Assembly: GCF_001632365.1 (NCBI RefSeq)
Contig: NW_024468526.1
Location: 352,882-416,881, forward strand
Direction of reading: 5' to 3'
Length of the DNA stretch: 64,000 nucleotides
Source of the DNA: Laetiporus sulphureus 93-53
Taxonomy: Eukaryota; Basidiomycota; Agaricomycetes; Polyporales; Laetiporaceae
Shown here: one piece after another, positions 11,641 through 23,971 of the stretch
How positions within the stretch are numbered: the stretch's first letter is position 1
Layout: every line of letters begins with the position of its first letter
The notes under the pieces: model-generated
What the model saw: the letters and a program-made list of their open reading frames with translations, nothing else
What the model was told of the DNA's origin: nothing
The model's database searches: none
Made by a program: the position numbers and the translations under genes

Positions 11641-14600
11641 ACTTGACGAGAATGCGGCTTAGCACGATTGGTGAAACAGAAATGCGGTGAATGGTACCTC
11701 AGTCTTCCTAAATTCAGAGTTATGCTGCCGGTTTCGTTCTCCGAATTGGATACCAGCACAGAGAGTTGGCTATAAGATAGAGAAGGAACGCCAGCAATAG
11801 CATACATGAGTATGCGTGAGCCCACGTCCGAATGGCGAACGCATACGAAAATTACCATTAATTATTGCGGTAGTCAGCTAATCCTGGTCAGTGATTTCAG
11901 CAAGGTAGCTGGCGGAAACCATTGAGCCCATCCATCGGACGCGATTTGATCCAGCCGAGAAACTGACAGACTAGCTTTTCTTCTTGTGAAAGGGTGTCAA
12001 AAGTGATCATGATTACGGCGAAGTAGTCTTCTGTGTTCCACGACGAGAGAAGTTCAGAAATTCGAATCAGTGGACACCTGCAGGGTGAGACGTACCTAAC
12101 ACGCAGTGCGAGTGATACAGTGTCTCTCAGGGCTTGATTAGGCCGAAAGGGCAGATTTCAATTATACCTGCAGATTCAATCGGTCAAAACCCTGCTAAGG
12201 CACATGATACGAACTCGATGAAGTCGTACATATTCAATCATGCGTGATAATCACGATCACTGTCACTGTACGTGGCCGAAGACCTTCCTCACTATTTTTC
12301 AAGTACGGTCATTCTTCAGAGGTGAGTCGGCAAGAGCTGCTGTATCGTTCGGCTTTGATTCTGGAAATGAATGTGCTACGCATACCTTGTTTCATTCGCG
12401 ATCACGTATAAGAGATCAGATCGATGCCCATAGAAGGTTCCTAAGGCCACAGGACTGGCAAACCTCGCAAAATCCGAGCGACGATGATGAGCGTTGCACC
12501 TAAGGTTGAAGATAATAGAGAGTAAAACTAATTGGAGTCAGTAAACCGGTTGAACCAGAGTTGCGCGGTCACGTGGTAGACGCGTTCCATCATCATATCG
12601 CCGACCGCGATGCGGGAAAGAGACAGGGCCACCATGAGGGTGTATATCACTCGTTGTCATCATAAATATGAAAATATTCTCGTGGGATCATGAGAAAGTC
12701 TAAAAAGGAGAACAAAATACAAGGCTTGCGCACATGAACCCAGATACTGTATTACCGTCCGACCGCGCCGTAATCAAGCATCGAGAATACTTCTGCACTA
12801 TGATGGAATTTGCTATTCAAATAAAAAAAAAGGCTGTCAGCAATTATTTCGTACCTCATGAGACGTTAAACAGGATCCGTCATGCTGTCGGCTCTAGCCT
12901 CTGACCACTACCGCCAACATCGCGTGAGGGTACTAAGATACAACATAAAATAAGTGACCTGATGGGACACAGGAGACTCTGCTGCAAGTGATGTAGAAGC
13001 AAAAAATTGCTGACACAGACAATGTGGATTGATTCGTCAGTGGCGGCATTTGCAACCCAATCTACTCCCGCCTGCAGCGGGTCATGCCACACAGTCAAGC
13101 AACTTTACCCTTGCGCGTCAGGCCAGCCTTCGGCAAAACCACCGCAGCTCCGCGAATGAGCCTATCAAAATTCAAACATTCAGCATCAAAGTCTCTCCAG
13201 ATGAGCGAAGGCGATCACAAGACAGAAGAGGAACTTGTTGCCACCATGCACATGGGCCGCAGCGACATCGACCACGCGCTCGGCGACGATCGCAAATCTG
13301 AATCGGTAGGCTTCTTTGCCTCTCAGTGACGTGATCTTCATAGTTCCGCAGGAAGCACGGTTCCGTCGATGCAGATCTATATCCAATTCATTATGCGGGA
13401 GAAAAGATCGCCTTCGACGCGTTTCCACGAGGCTGGACAGATTCGGTGGAACGATCGAAATGCTGACCGCGTTACTCAGAGTGTCAAGAACTGGAGAGCT
13501 CGTCATTCGTGAGTTCAAACTGTTCATTGCTTGAGGTGACGAGAAGACAAACTTACACGACGCTGGCCTAGCATTTTTGACCAGTGACAGCAAGTTGATC
13601 ACGAGCCACTCATCCGCGTAAACTGATCCAGCCCCACCCTCATTAACGGAGCCTGAAATAGCAATGAGAGTCGCTCATTTCCTTCGGTCTTGATACAGGC
13701 AGAGAAATCGTGAACCTAGCAACATGTCGTCGTTCCCTCACTAAGCGAGTCCTAGTTGCACTTCGGCGACTCCAGATTTCGCATTGTGGCGTTGCTAGCG
13801 TCTGCACAAATGATGGTGAGTCAACATGATTGCCATATCGACATCATGGATGATCTGGCCAGCAGCATCGCGTGTGTGAACACGAGGAAATGAAGATGAG
13901 GACCGAGCAGTGTTCGAAATTGGATCTTGATCAAGGGAGAAATTATGTCCGCGGGGAGATTGCATTAATCGTCCGTGAATGCAACGTGGATTGCACAAAC
14001 ATCGATGACGTTAGGCGAGATCGATTCGCTGCTAAGCGAGTTTGCACAGCTAACCGGCGTTTCCGCCCCAGCGATCCACCGCGGCGGCAAGTCGGCACTC
14101 GATTAATTCGTCATCTCAACCTACACCTAGGCGAGCCAACGCGCTCCGCATTAATTGGGCGTCTTCGAGCCGGGAGGGAGAACCGCATGACGAACTACTG
14201 ACGTAGCGGAAACATGATGGACAATTGGATGCACTAGCTTGCGTGGGTAGAACGTTAGAGATACTGCCTTCTCGTTTTTACGAAAGCCTCGGGTACAGCG
14301 GTAATAGACCGGATCCCGACACAGATGTGAGCATCTGAGCAACCCGATTGATCTCGACTTCGAAGCGGGACCGTGAGCAGGAGACACACTAGGCTCGACT
14401 ATACCGTAATCTGCCAGGGGGAGCCAGTGTTGCCTGGTGTCTACAAGATTCTGCGCATCAGCCTCTTAGCTGTGAGGCCGCCGTTATAGTGATGCGCAGA
14501 TAATCAGCTCCTCGTACGCCCCAAGGAGAATACAATACAATATGGTTGGATCGCACGAGGTGGAGGCATGTTGCGGAAGCACAGGGCTCCAAACTCCATG

Positions 14601-14949
14601 CCATCAGATCGCGTGGGACAAATACCATCAATGCCTCGCATCGCGATGGCTTGCTGCTATTGCATGTGCGCCGGACGTCAGACGATCCCTCCCCTCAATA
14701 TTTGAAAATGAAGATTAGCAACGTAAGGCAGGAGTGCAGCAGAGCCCAGACATAGACTCACCGCGTGCAGCTCCATAGCGCTCCCAGCATCGGATCGGAC
14801 GGACCATGGGACCACATGCTTGTCCGTTGTCAAGGCAGCTGAAGCACTCGCAACACCAACTTGGAAACTCAAAGGCTATGATCGCGCGCGAGGGGGAAGC
14901 GGCGACCCTGAATGCGCATCTAAATAGCAGACATCGCTAATTTCGGTAA
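11641..14949. other. No convincing gene
   Basis: Short ORFs only, in all frames. Between 13150 and 13500 (+) there is a protein-like segment (GEKIAFDAFPRGW) without flanking exons or conserved partner motifs. No RNA genes or terminal repeats were identified. This is probably old decayed sequence. Confidence 0.45.
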
Positions 14950-15880
14950 GGTGCTTGCAGATCGCGCCTTGAAGTTCCCCGGTGAAACCATGACCTAGGC
15001 CTACGACACCCGAAGCGGGAAAGGCTTGCGCGCATCCTAGGAACGAAGCGCTAAAAGCAGAACTTCGAGTCCAGATGAGGGTCTAAAGCATATCTGCAGC
15101 GTCTGCATCAGACATCGAATAGTAAACGGAGGATTTGTTGAACACACGGCCCTGCCTCGTGCATATCGAACGTCTGTTTTTACTGCCCATACCGGGCACT
15201 TACTCCCACACTGTGGCACACACCCACATAGAAGCAGGCGATCCATCATGTGCTGCGAAGTATGCCAGATTGATATTCTTCCTTCTCCTTGTTCAGACGC
15301 ACAGCACACCTGCTACATATCAGCATCACGACTCCCCGCACAAGCATGGATCTCAAACCATCAGCGCCCAAATCGAAGACCTACTCAGAACAGCGTACCT
15401 CTCTAGCTAATTATACTGCATCCCTGGATCCTCCGAACGCGCGACCCCGCAGAACGGTTCTTGCCTATCGCACCGCAAGGAGCTGGACCATACCGCGAGA
15501 AACGCACACCGGGCTGTCCGCATGCCTACACGCAGTTGCCAATGTGAGATTGCAGAAACATATGGCTCCTTGCCAGCCGGCCCACTGGGAAGCGTGGACG
15601 GGGCACCGCTCGGAATTCGACCCTGAATACACATCTAGATCGAGGAGCGGAAACTGCTCGCAGGGGGCCCAGTATTTGAGGATCTCAAGGCGGATCTTGC
15701 TGATGCAGGCACGATGTCCAGGTTCCTGAGTCCTATGCACTACGCACAGAAGACGTTCTAGAGTGCTGCAAGCCAACCGGGCTTCGCGGTGTCTCAGATG
15801 CTTGGCCTGGCCGAAATTCCAGGCCCTGGGGCGATAGTTCGGTGCGGATGCAGAGCCACTAGGGTTCCTGTCAGCGGGAT
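14950..15880 (-). repeat. Diverged dispersed repeat, copy A
   Basis: Read on the minus strand, this segment aligns along nearly its whole length to 29175-30080 on the plus strand. Shared blocks include the stretch at 15708-15766 (minus) with 29297-29355, the gagatccatgc block, and the region near 15015-15060 (minus) with 29955-30000 around a cctaggatg core. Translated fragments also match (TLERLLCVVH, then TQEPGHRAC, then SKIRLEILK). Copies differ by many substitutions and indels. No clear target-site duplication or TG..CA ends were seen, so the class is unknown; boundaries are approximate. Confidence 0.7.
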
Positions 15881-16976
15881 GGACACACGTTGAGAGAACA
15901 GCTTCCGATTCGAGTGTATTAGGTTGAGGCTAACTTCCCCCGTAGAGCGAGCCCATTGCATTGAGAGCGGGTTCCTGAGACACGAGAAGAACGTTATGAA
16001 GACCAATCCTCTGAACGAATGCGAACGGACATCACTGTTCGATGAGCCGTTAGCTTGGGTTCGAGACGCATTGATGATTGGAGAGTTTGTATGTAGGCGC
16101 GCACACGACCAGACAGGACGTGCCGAGACCGACAGCTTCGACGCCTCGTGTTGCCCGAGATAATCACGAGAACTCTCCCGTGCCAACCAGTGCTCTAGCG
16201 CCTTTTGCGGCCAGAGAGAAGCAAGACGCGGTATTCGTACATGTCGAGATGTTTCGTTGAGAAGATATACATGAACCATGGCGACTGCCTTGTCGGACGA
16301 TCGCGACGAGATCACCAGTGTCGCAATACTTTGCGGACGGGCCGTACAAATGAGGTGTTGTGCTTGACCCAGTCTGACCGTATTTGTCATCTTTATAGTT
16401 TCACGTTCCAGGCGAAAGCACTCCAGATACCCAGGAAGATGGTCCGCTAATTTTATAACCAGGAAGATCGCTGCACGATACATTAGTAGATACTACTCGT
16501 CTGACGAGCTATTAGGAGCGCCAGCCAACTACAGGAGGTCTCAAATGTAATGACAGTTGTGTTTTGTCGATGCATCGATTCAAGCTTTGTCTTGCCTAGG
16601 CAGACTACATAGTAAGTCTCCCTAGTTCAATGAGGAGAGAGAGGTGAGGAGATATAAATATAACGTCTGCGCGCCTGTCAGACTATAGTCTAAATATGCA
16701 TACAAAGTTAACTTTATTACAAATGTACATTTATAACCTCACAGCACCAATTCTCATTGGAGGAAAGGCATCGTAATTGAATAAAATGATTCAGTCTTTC
16801 CCATCGAGTGACTAAATTTTGGAGAAAACAATCCAAATATAAATGCTCACGATACTTTGAACGCGATCTTCAGACGCAAAGCTAGTAAGACGAGATCCGA
16901 TCGACGTGTCTCGGAGATGAAATCATTTATATAACTTCAAAGGCGCGTCTTAGTGTATTATGACTAATTCAACAGC
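15881..16976. other. No convincing gene; AT-rich toward the end
   Basis: A minus-strand ORF of 229 codons runs from 16483 to 15794, partly inside the repeat copy, but has no recognisable domain and changes character at the repeat boundary. From about 16540 the sequence is AT-rich with TATA-like tracts and no ORF of interest. Confidence 0.4.
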
Positions 16977-17132
16977 ATTCAACCTTCCGAGCAACCTTCC
17001 GACACTCGTTGCGCTTTAGCGTAGCTATACCATTAGCATATACATATGTGATGAATTTCTGGAGCTGAGAGGAGCATGAGAGTGCATGTCGACACCGGAA
17101 GATATGGCGGAAGGTTGCTCGGAAGATTGAAT
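16977..17132. repeat. 156-bp element with 25-bp inverted terminal repeats
   Basis: Positions 16977-17001 and 17108-17132 are reverse complements of each other over 25 bp with one mismatch, separated by about 106 bp. The arms contain an internal direct repeat of aaccttccg. The structure is that of a small MITE-like element or a long-range hairpin. No target-site duplication is obvious at the outer edges. Confidence 0.7.
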
Positions 17133-17574
17133 CGGAGGCGGGCACGACGCGTCCAATCAAGAAAGTGATGACGTAACGTTACATTTGGGGTCTACTGTAA
17201 TGACATAATCGATCCAGGGACCCACGACACAGTGGTGAAGGCATATATAGCTTTTATCGAAAGCCTATACAGGTAGTACAGTATGCATACGTATGAACGA
17301 CATGTTACATGGCATGGGTTGGGAGGTTGGCTATTACACACTACAAATCAGACTGGGCAATACAGGTAGGGAAGAGAGATCTACGAGGGTATAGAACGGG
17401 GAGGGGGATACAACACACGTAACACCAGGAACCTAAGGAGACGGGGATCGAATAGCGTAGGAATAAAGACACAGTCCGCGCGATCGCCTGAAGTGGCGAC
17501 GCGCGTATCGGCGGGAGTGCTCGTCGGTGGAGTGCATAATGATTATTAATAATGAATAAGTTGATGACGGTCGC
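17133..17574. other. AT-rich intergenic, 3' flank of the DUF6699-type gene
   Basis: No gene seen. It probably holds the polyadenylation region of the minus-strand gene that ends at 17575. Confidence 0.5.
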
Positions 17575-18303
17575 TCACGCGAGTGCGACCTGCAGCGACC
17601 AGACCTCGCCGAGACCTTTGCCCTTGAGCGGCGGGCCGCCCATGACGATCGCGAGCCCAACAAACCTCCGCGCCTCCATCAAGAAGTCCACCCGCTTGAC
17701 GCCCTTGCTCTTCTCGATCATGCGCGTGCGCTCGTCGGGGGCGATGCGGCAGCGCGTGTGGTACGCAGCGTGCACGCGCTCGCGGACCTCGTGCGGGAGG
17801 TAGTTGAGCTCGACGTCGGAGACGGCGAGGCGGAGCGTGCGGTAGACGGTGCCGAGGACGTCGCCGACGGTGATGCACTGCGGGCGCGGAGAGAGTGCGG
17901 ACGCGGGCGCGGGCGTGACGGTGATCGACCATGGGAGGAGGTCGCAGATGATGGTGAGCGAGGGCAGTGGGGGTTGCGTCGCGGGCGCGGCGAGGAGCGC
18001 GGGTGGGAGGGGCTGGGCGGTGCTCGGGTCGTATGCCGCAGCGGGGTGCTGGACCATGTCCCAGATGAGCGCGGCATTGGGGGTGACGAGCGCGGGGTGG
18101 ATGCGGACGTGGGCAGACGCGTACGGGACGGAGGCGAAGGAAGCGGGGGAGTCGAGGAACTGTTGCACGGGGTACAGAGGCGACTGCGCGAACTGCGGCG
18201 GCGTGTTCGGGCCCGCGGACGAGGGCAGCGAGGTGTCGGAGAAGGAAGGCGACGGCGTCGCGGTGGGGAGGTCGAAGTGAACACGCTTGGTGGTGCTCGG
18301 CAT
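17575..18303 (-). CDS. DUF6699-type protein, basidiomycete-specific (242 aa)
   Basis: Single exon. The chosen start at 18303 gives MPSTTKRVHFDLPTATPSP, with the basic/aromatic KRVHF opening typical of this family. A longer frame opens at 18489, but its extra part encodes a tandem-repeat tract and covers a TATA-like box at 18456-18463, so it is probably promoter. The C-terminal two thirds (about residues 85-240) show the family pattern: AALIWDMVQHP, LPSLTIICDLLPWSITV, ITVGDVLGTVYRTLR, then an alpha-helical block and a final strand pair ending GEVWSLQVALA. Function is unknown; proteins of this type occur in multiple copies in agaricomycetes. A second member lies at 23267-23971. Codon use is strongly GC-rich at third positions compared with the surrounding sequence, which creates long antisense ORFs. 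Confidence 0.75.
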   Translation of the reverse strand: MPSTTKRVHFDLPTATPSPSFSDTSLPSSAGPNTPPQFAQSPLYPVQQFLDSPASFASVPYASAHVRIHPALVTPNAALIWDMVQHPAAAYDPSTAQPLPPALLAAPATQPPLPSLTIICDLLPWSITVTPAPASALSPRPQCITVGDVLGTVYRTLRLAVSDVELNYLPHEVRERVHAAYHTRCRIAPDERTRMIEKSKGVKRVDFLMEARRFVGLAIVMGGPPLKGKGLGEVWSLQVALA

Positions 18304-18318
18304 GGCGATTTGCACTGT

Positions 18319-18384
18319 GGGTGATGCGTATGCGGGCGGTGCGTATCGGGGTGATGCGTATGTGGGTGATGCGTATGCGGGTGG
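18319..18384. repeat. Minisatellite of about 15-bp units in a promoter
   Basis: Four imperfect units of the type gggtgatgcgtatgc follow each other just upstream of the chosen start of the minus-strand DUF6699-type gene. If translated in the long frame they give PPAYASPTYASPRY-type repeats. Confidence 0.8.
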
Positions 18385-18455
18385 ATAGTACAGAACGCTT
18401 CGCGAGGGGCTTAAGAAGAAAGTGGGGAGGGCGTCGGGGGAAAAGCCTGCATGGT

Positions 18456-18463
18456 CTTTTATG
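18456..18463 (-). promoter_or_regulatory. TATA-like box of the DUF6699-type gene
   Basis: CATAAAAG on the minus strand lies about 155 nt upstream of the ATG at 18303 and downstream of the alternative ATG at 18489, which favours the shorter protein. Confidence 0.4.
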
Positions 18464-21400
18464 TAGAAAGGATGCGGTACAGAATGCACGAGCGCGGGTG
18501 CGGCACTGCGCAGATGTCAGATTGTACGCACAGCCTGTTCGGGCGAGGGGAATGTGCTCGCTCACCTAGGCAACTCGGGCGGCGGCATATTTGCGTATTT
18601 TTCAGAATTGGACTAGCCGGGAAAGAGGAGGAGCAGGAGCTCCGAGAAGTTGACTCATAGCAGATGCTCACGCGTGACGAGAAGACGTTTCGAGCAAGAC
18701 GTGGGACGGCGGTCGAAGAGAGAAACACGTCAACGCGCGAACACCATCCCAGGCTTCATCGGTCGTCACGCTGCCGTGGAACTCTCCGGGGTCCCGCGTT
18801 GACCTGGACGTGACCCGTGCGTGACCGTGTCGCCATCGTCATCCGCCTCGTGCGCGGCGACCAACCCTTGAAACGCCTTGCTGTTGTTCTTCTTCTTTCC
18901 CGTTGTTCATCTTTCGATTGTGTCTCTATGCGCGGTGCTTATATGCTGCAGTCAACACAGCAAGGAGCTGCTCCTCATCACCAAGGAGTGGGTGGTCATC
19001 ACGCTATCGCTGGACCAGCTCGTCTCAGGCCGTTCCCTCTCAACTCCTTGCCAGCGATCAAGCTGCGATCTTGTTGTTATCACAATGCTTGCTCTCAGCA
19101 GTTACTCCCATAGTGGAAGCGGAGATCATGGGTGATATCGGTGAGTCACACCGATCATGATGAGAGCTTTCGTGAGACTGAACAGTGCCAGCTCATCGCC
19201 GTCACACGTCTCTATTGCGATGGTTGACGGATCCTCACTTGAGGGTTCACAACTAGCGTGTTGATGCGCAACAGAGCTCTGTAGCCAGCCCCGAGATCGG
19301 GGACTATCGCGAAGGATGAAGTCGTTTGCACTCCCGGCACGTAGCCAGACGAAGCTACGAATGGACTGCTAGCCTAGTGACCTTCCTCTAACTCCTAGAA
19401 CATTCCGTGTTCTGCTTTCCATCCTGCAGCTTTGCTGGTTACGCACCTACGAAGCCAGTACCTCGCTCCGCATCCTAACTGAACCTTGCCCAGGCATCGT
19501 CTTGACACTCTCCTTCGCCTCTCCAACGGCTTTCGCGCACCAAGTACACATTAGGACCCCAAATCACCCGCATATAGTCGACCATTCTCCTCTCCTCACA
19601 CCTGTGACGACATGTCAAACCTTTCGGCATCACAAGTCAATTCCAGTGATCCCCCGCGCTCCCTTTGACGTGGCGGTGTGCACCAAGACCCCGAGCCTTC
19701 CATCATCGATTCAGTTCGGTCTAGATTTTGGACAGCCTGCAATTCTGTCGGACGCCGTTCAGCTACAAGAGCAACACCGCTATCAGTGCCTGCCGTTCCG
19801 ATGCGCTGGATATACATCCGTTTTGACCGGCCTCCAGACAGTGCCACTAGGTCTTGGTGCACACATTTGCATTTTGCTTACGATGTGAGGTCCACAGGCC
19901 TGTGTCCGTGGGATGTGTGTGGTTCAGGAACTACTTCTGGCAGGAGGCTGCGCCCACCGAGGCGCTCACGCAACACACCCCGTTACACTGCCGCGACAAG
20001 TTCCAAGCATCGCCCGTGGCTGTGGGCCTCGACCGGATGAGCGCAGCACTCAATAAACTACATTGGTTCCCTCAGTCCTTACTCAGCCATCTCGATGCTC
20101 GCTCCATCAGGCTACATTGCTTGATGCTGGTTGTGTCGATTGGGCTATTCGTCGTGCAATTCAATGCTCCGACTCCCGATGATGCGACGGCGTGATTTGC
20201 TCCGGGTCGTGATGGTACGAACCCCAGCGACGATCGACTGTCCAATACTAGACTGGTGGCGTTCCGCGGCGCGTGCGCTGTAACGGTCGTTCGTTGCCGC
20301 TGAGACGGATCGTCAAATCCGGTGTTGCTCCACAGAGCAAAGTTCATCAATATCACTGATTGACCATCTTCCAGGCCATCTCTGCGGTATTATCGACAGG
20401 TGAGACCGCAGTGCGCCGGAACACAATGGTGTTCCCGACAAAAGTTGCTTAATTCGGAAGTCTTGCTTCCATCTTGCGCGGGTCCGCTCCGGTATGCCTG
20501 ATTGGGCTCAGAAACCGATGTGTTTCAAGAACTGGTGTTGTGGTTTTGTTAGGCTGTGGTCAAGGGGCGCGGTCTGTGGTCACCAGGTGAGTTGATCTGG
20601 GGGTTAAGGCCTTGCCTTGGAGATCGTCGTCAATTCAGTCGTGCGCGGCTTTGTTTCAGACTTTCACTGCCATCGGGATGAATGCAATGGAACATGCCGA
20701 GAACGAGATCGCGATGTAATGTCACGCTCAGCAGCGCGCGGATGTCCTTCGTACACCGCGCTCGGCCCCATTTTGTCACAGAGCGTTCAATGTCTGCGAC
20801 GGCGTGGAAGTCCCTGCGGATGCGTGGGAAAGTGAGTGTTGCGATTATGAACTCTAAAAGTGATAGATTAATCCTCATCGCAGCTCATTCATGTCGGCCA
20901 TCAGTTTCCAATCAACCGTTCCGTGACAGCTGCGCGATTCGTTTGAGACTGTATGCTGACACCCACGAAGAAGCACCGAGACACGCAAGCGTTCCCAGGA
21001 GCTTCTGCACAGAGGCAGCCAAGTATGTCCAGCTGGCTTGGAACGGAACTGACGTGGCGGGCCGGGTAGGCATGATTGCGCCGCGCTCTGCCCGCTTTGC
21101 ACCCGTCGGGCTGGCGCTTGGAGCAATGCGCGTGTAGCTGCGCGAGCTAACGTGTATTCAATACCACACTCGGGCGTCTATACGACCCTGATCGGAGATG
21201 CGCGGAAAGATCGAGGAGGGCGGCGAAGCCCACGCTGCCTGCACGCGCGGCAAGTATTGTGTGGAGGCTCTAAATTCGACGGCGGACAAGCGGCGCGTTG
21301 TATACAGACAGTTGTGGATGACGTCTTGTCTGATGATCATTTGCGACGTGAATGACGATCGCCCTCGGCGAGGGTAGGCTGCCCTTTATTTCGGTGGGCT

Positions 21401-23155
21401 TGTCCGAGAAGGCGAGTGTCGGCTACACGCTGCGATGAGTTCATCAGCCCCGCCAACAAGACACGTTCAGTCAGCGATTAGATTGTGAGTTTTGGAGTCT
21501 TGTGCGGCTGTATGTATGCGCTCATGCGAGCACTGACATGCAGGGAATGCGGGGATGCTGCGGAGCGCGGGCGTTCGGAGAGAGTGTGTGGTGAAGTGGC
21601 GGCCATCCGCTACGTCTCGACCTCAGGCTTGAACTCGCTTCTGATGCTGACGCGTGTTCGTTGGACCAGGTCTCTGGCCGGCATGAGCACTTTCTGCTGC
21701 GCCATATGCATGCCCGCGACAAATCGGCGAGAAGGCTGACATTCACCGACACCGATTTGGGAGACGACTTGACGCGGGCTAGAGTGACATCGGCATCGAC
21801 TAGCCTGCTGATTGGAGGCCACATCCTCGATGGATTCCCTATATGCTCCAGTTCGTATATCGCTGCGGCTATGTTTTCTCTGGATTTCTTCTGCCTTGGT
21901 CTCAATTTCATACGAGTGGAGCATCGTGTACGTTAGGTATGTTTTATCCTCACCGCAGACCAATCTGAGGCTCGGGCTAATTGCCCCGTTTTCTGGTAGA
22001 CGGTGTGGCGATCTTTTAATTCGTCTTTGGCCTCGGCGAAATACGCCGTCTGACGCTTGGGAGATTGCGGCCTGTAAACAGCGTTGCGACTCGTTCCTGT
22101 GTCTGCAAGAGCTTCTCATATCCCCGGTCACGTCCATATCTGGCTTTCTCAGCTCTCGAAGCTGGCTGAGCGCCCGTCCCCCGGACGTGTATTGGGCTTC
22201 GAATATTGAGGCTGCAGGACCAAATAAGCAGGTGCGGTGTCCTCTCAGTTCTCTCTTTGTTCAATATTCTAGCGGCACGTTGCAAAAGCCCTGCGGTAGC
22301 CGGAGGCGGACGGCGATGGACCCACAAGTGGTAACCGTGAGTAGCTTCGTCTCGATTAGGCCAAATGCTATCGTTGCCTGATAACGCAAAACGCCCTCAA
22401 TGCAGCGAGCGTACTAGCCGCACGGCAAGCGTCATTCTATTGAGGGCTTTGCCCCTTCTCCATCAATTTCCCCGGCCTTCAAGGCCTGGTTCCTAGGCAT
22501 GCCGCTGGCTCATCGGACGGTGTGCGAAGCAGCCGTTAATCTTGATCGTGCATCTCGCCATGCCGTTTGTGCCATGCAGTTATCGTCAGATCGTTCGTAT
22601 GTGCACGTCTCCATCCCTCACAGCAATAGCCTTCCGTGATGATCGATCAGCCTCTTCTCAATAATTCGATGTTTCACTTCACAGGTGGTGTTTGCCTCCT
22701 GATGACTCGGATGGCAAAGGCCGGCGCCTGCTTGACGTGGGGGAAGTCTTCGTTCTTCGGCTATCGGGTCTCCGCAATGGAACGTACCGGGCCGTCGGTG
22801 CCATCCTGCGAGGCGAGTAGACGCCGAGGCTGTGATGATAATCGGGCGCGCACAGGACGGGGCACACGAGACGCGCTAAACTCTCCTCCATAACAACATG
22901 TACTCCGCCACAAAGGGTCCCGGAGAAGCCACGATGTGGTTTGCTCCACAGCCCTCCTTGTGAGGCTGACGAGAAATCCGGCGCAGCGGACTTCTCCGAT
23001 TACGTGCCTGTGCAATGCAATCCGTAACCTCGGTACCCTACTATATTGGGTGTGCGCGTCGCTGCCGTCCGCGCTTGAGTCATGCCAAACCACACTTCCT
23101 CAGCTCAGGCGGATGCGCGTGAATTTGCGGGCTGTGCTCAGGGGAGGCTGACGCA
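18464..23155. other. Long region without a convincing gene
   Basis: Nearly 4.7 kb with many short overlapping ORFs on both strands (up to 189 codons at 21812-22381 plus and 175 codons at 22137-21610 minus, antisense to each other), none with a recognisable domain. Stops interrupt every reading I tried to extend. Likely relics of mobile or duplicated sequence. Confidence 0.45.
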
Positions 23156-23160
23156 TATAA
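23156..23160 (+). promoter_or_regulatory. TATA box of second DUF6699-type gene
   Basis: TATAA inside gcatataagca lies 107 nt upstream of the ATG at 23267, followed by a pyrimidine-rich leader. Confidence 0.5.
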
Positions 23161-23266
23161 GCACGGCCTGTGCACTGCTTCCCTTGCCCAGCCTCCCCCA
23201 TCCAGCGCAAGGATACCCCACAGCCATACCCCCGCGCTCATTACGACACTTTAACGACTTATCACG

Positions 23267-23971
23267 ATGCAGTTCGCGCAGCCCACCAGGGGATACTACC
23301 TTAATCGCGCCGACGATCGTCGGTCCTCTTCTCCCTCCTCCAGCGGCAGCTCGTCGGGGCCGCGCACACCCCAGACGTATTACCACTCCCGCATTATCCC
23401 GCTGCCGCCGGTGACGCCACACCACACATTCGTACAACTTCCTCTTTCCCCGCCACCTTCTCCTGTCTGTGTAACGCCGCAGGTAGAGATTTCGCGATTC
23501 TTCGAAGCAAAGCCGGGGCAGCCTTCTCGCATTAAGTGGAACATTACCCAGGATCCGAGGAAGTACGCGTTCGACCGCAAATACGGCAGGCCGTTGTCGC
23601 CTGAGCAGCTCGCGGAGCCTGCTACTATGCCATCATACCCCTTATTGGCCATCTCCATTGCCGACCTTGAATACCCTTTCACCATCGATGTCAGCGCATC
23701 GACCCCTTACTCAGAGGTGACGGTCGAGAACGTATTGATGGCTATCTACAACGATGTGCGCCGGCGTGTGTCGTCGAGAGAACTAAAGGAGGTGGGGTTG
23801 GATGACAGGACGAGGGAGCAAATCGAGGTCTTCTGTCGCCGCCGGATGGGCGCGACGCCAGGTGGGATGGATATGCGGAGGATCAATGTGCTGATGAGTC
23901 AGCATTTGTTCTGCGGGATGACCTTATCGAGGACGGGGTACGGGCTGGAACTGCAATTGGGCCCTGTGTGA
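23267..23971 (+). CDS. DUF6699-type protein, second copy (234 aa)
   Basis: Single exon. Residues 1-85 are low-complexity (Ser/Pro/Gly-rich). The domain follows: IKWNITQDPRKYAF, YPLLAISIADLEYPFTIDV, VTVENVLMAIYNDVRRRVS, a helical segment, and MRRINVLMSQHLFCGMTL ending in a final strand. This matches the layout of the protein encoded at 17575-18303, including the ITV/VTVENV strand-helix unit and the closing hydrophobic strand pair. Function unknown. It is a paralog or distant relative of that gene, on the opposite strand 5 kb away, with a different N-terminus. The start is the first ATG after a TATA box and a pyrimidine-rich leader. Confidence 0.75.
   Translation: MQFAQPTRGYYLNRADDRRSSSPSSSGSSSGPRTPQTYYHSRIIPLPPVTPHHTFVQLPLSPPPSPVCVTPQVEISRFFEAKPGQPSRIKWNITQDPRKYAFDRKYGRPLSPEQLAEPATMPSYPLLAISIADLEYPFTIDVSASTPYSEVTVENVLMAIYNDVRRRVSSRELKEVGLDDRTREQIEVFCRRRMGATPGGMDMRRINVLMSQHLFCGMTLSRTGYGLELQLGPV

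Noticed and set aside
13380..13450. Segment GEKIAFDAFPRGW resembling the FDVFPxGWDK motif of phosphomannomutase
   Set aside because: The following catalytic and GGNDYE-type motifs are absent and no neighbouring exon fits, so the resemblance is too short.
17546..18565. A 339-codon minus-strand ORF and 188-codon plus-strand ORFs over the DUF6699-type gene
   Set aside because: They are Arg/Ala/Pro-rich shadows caused by GC-rich third positions of the real frame and have no domain.
21610..22381. Two overlapping antisense ORFs of 175 and 189 codons
   Set aside because: Neither has a recognisable domain or joins to flanking exons; each could be the shadow of the other.
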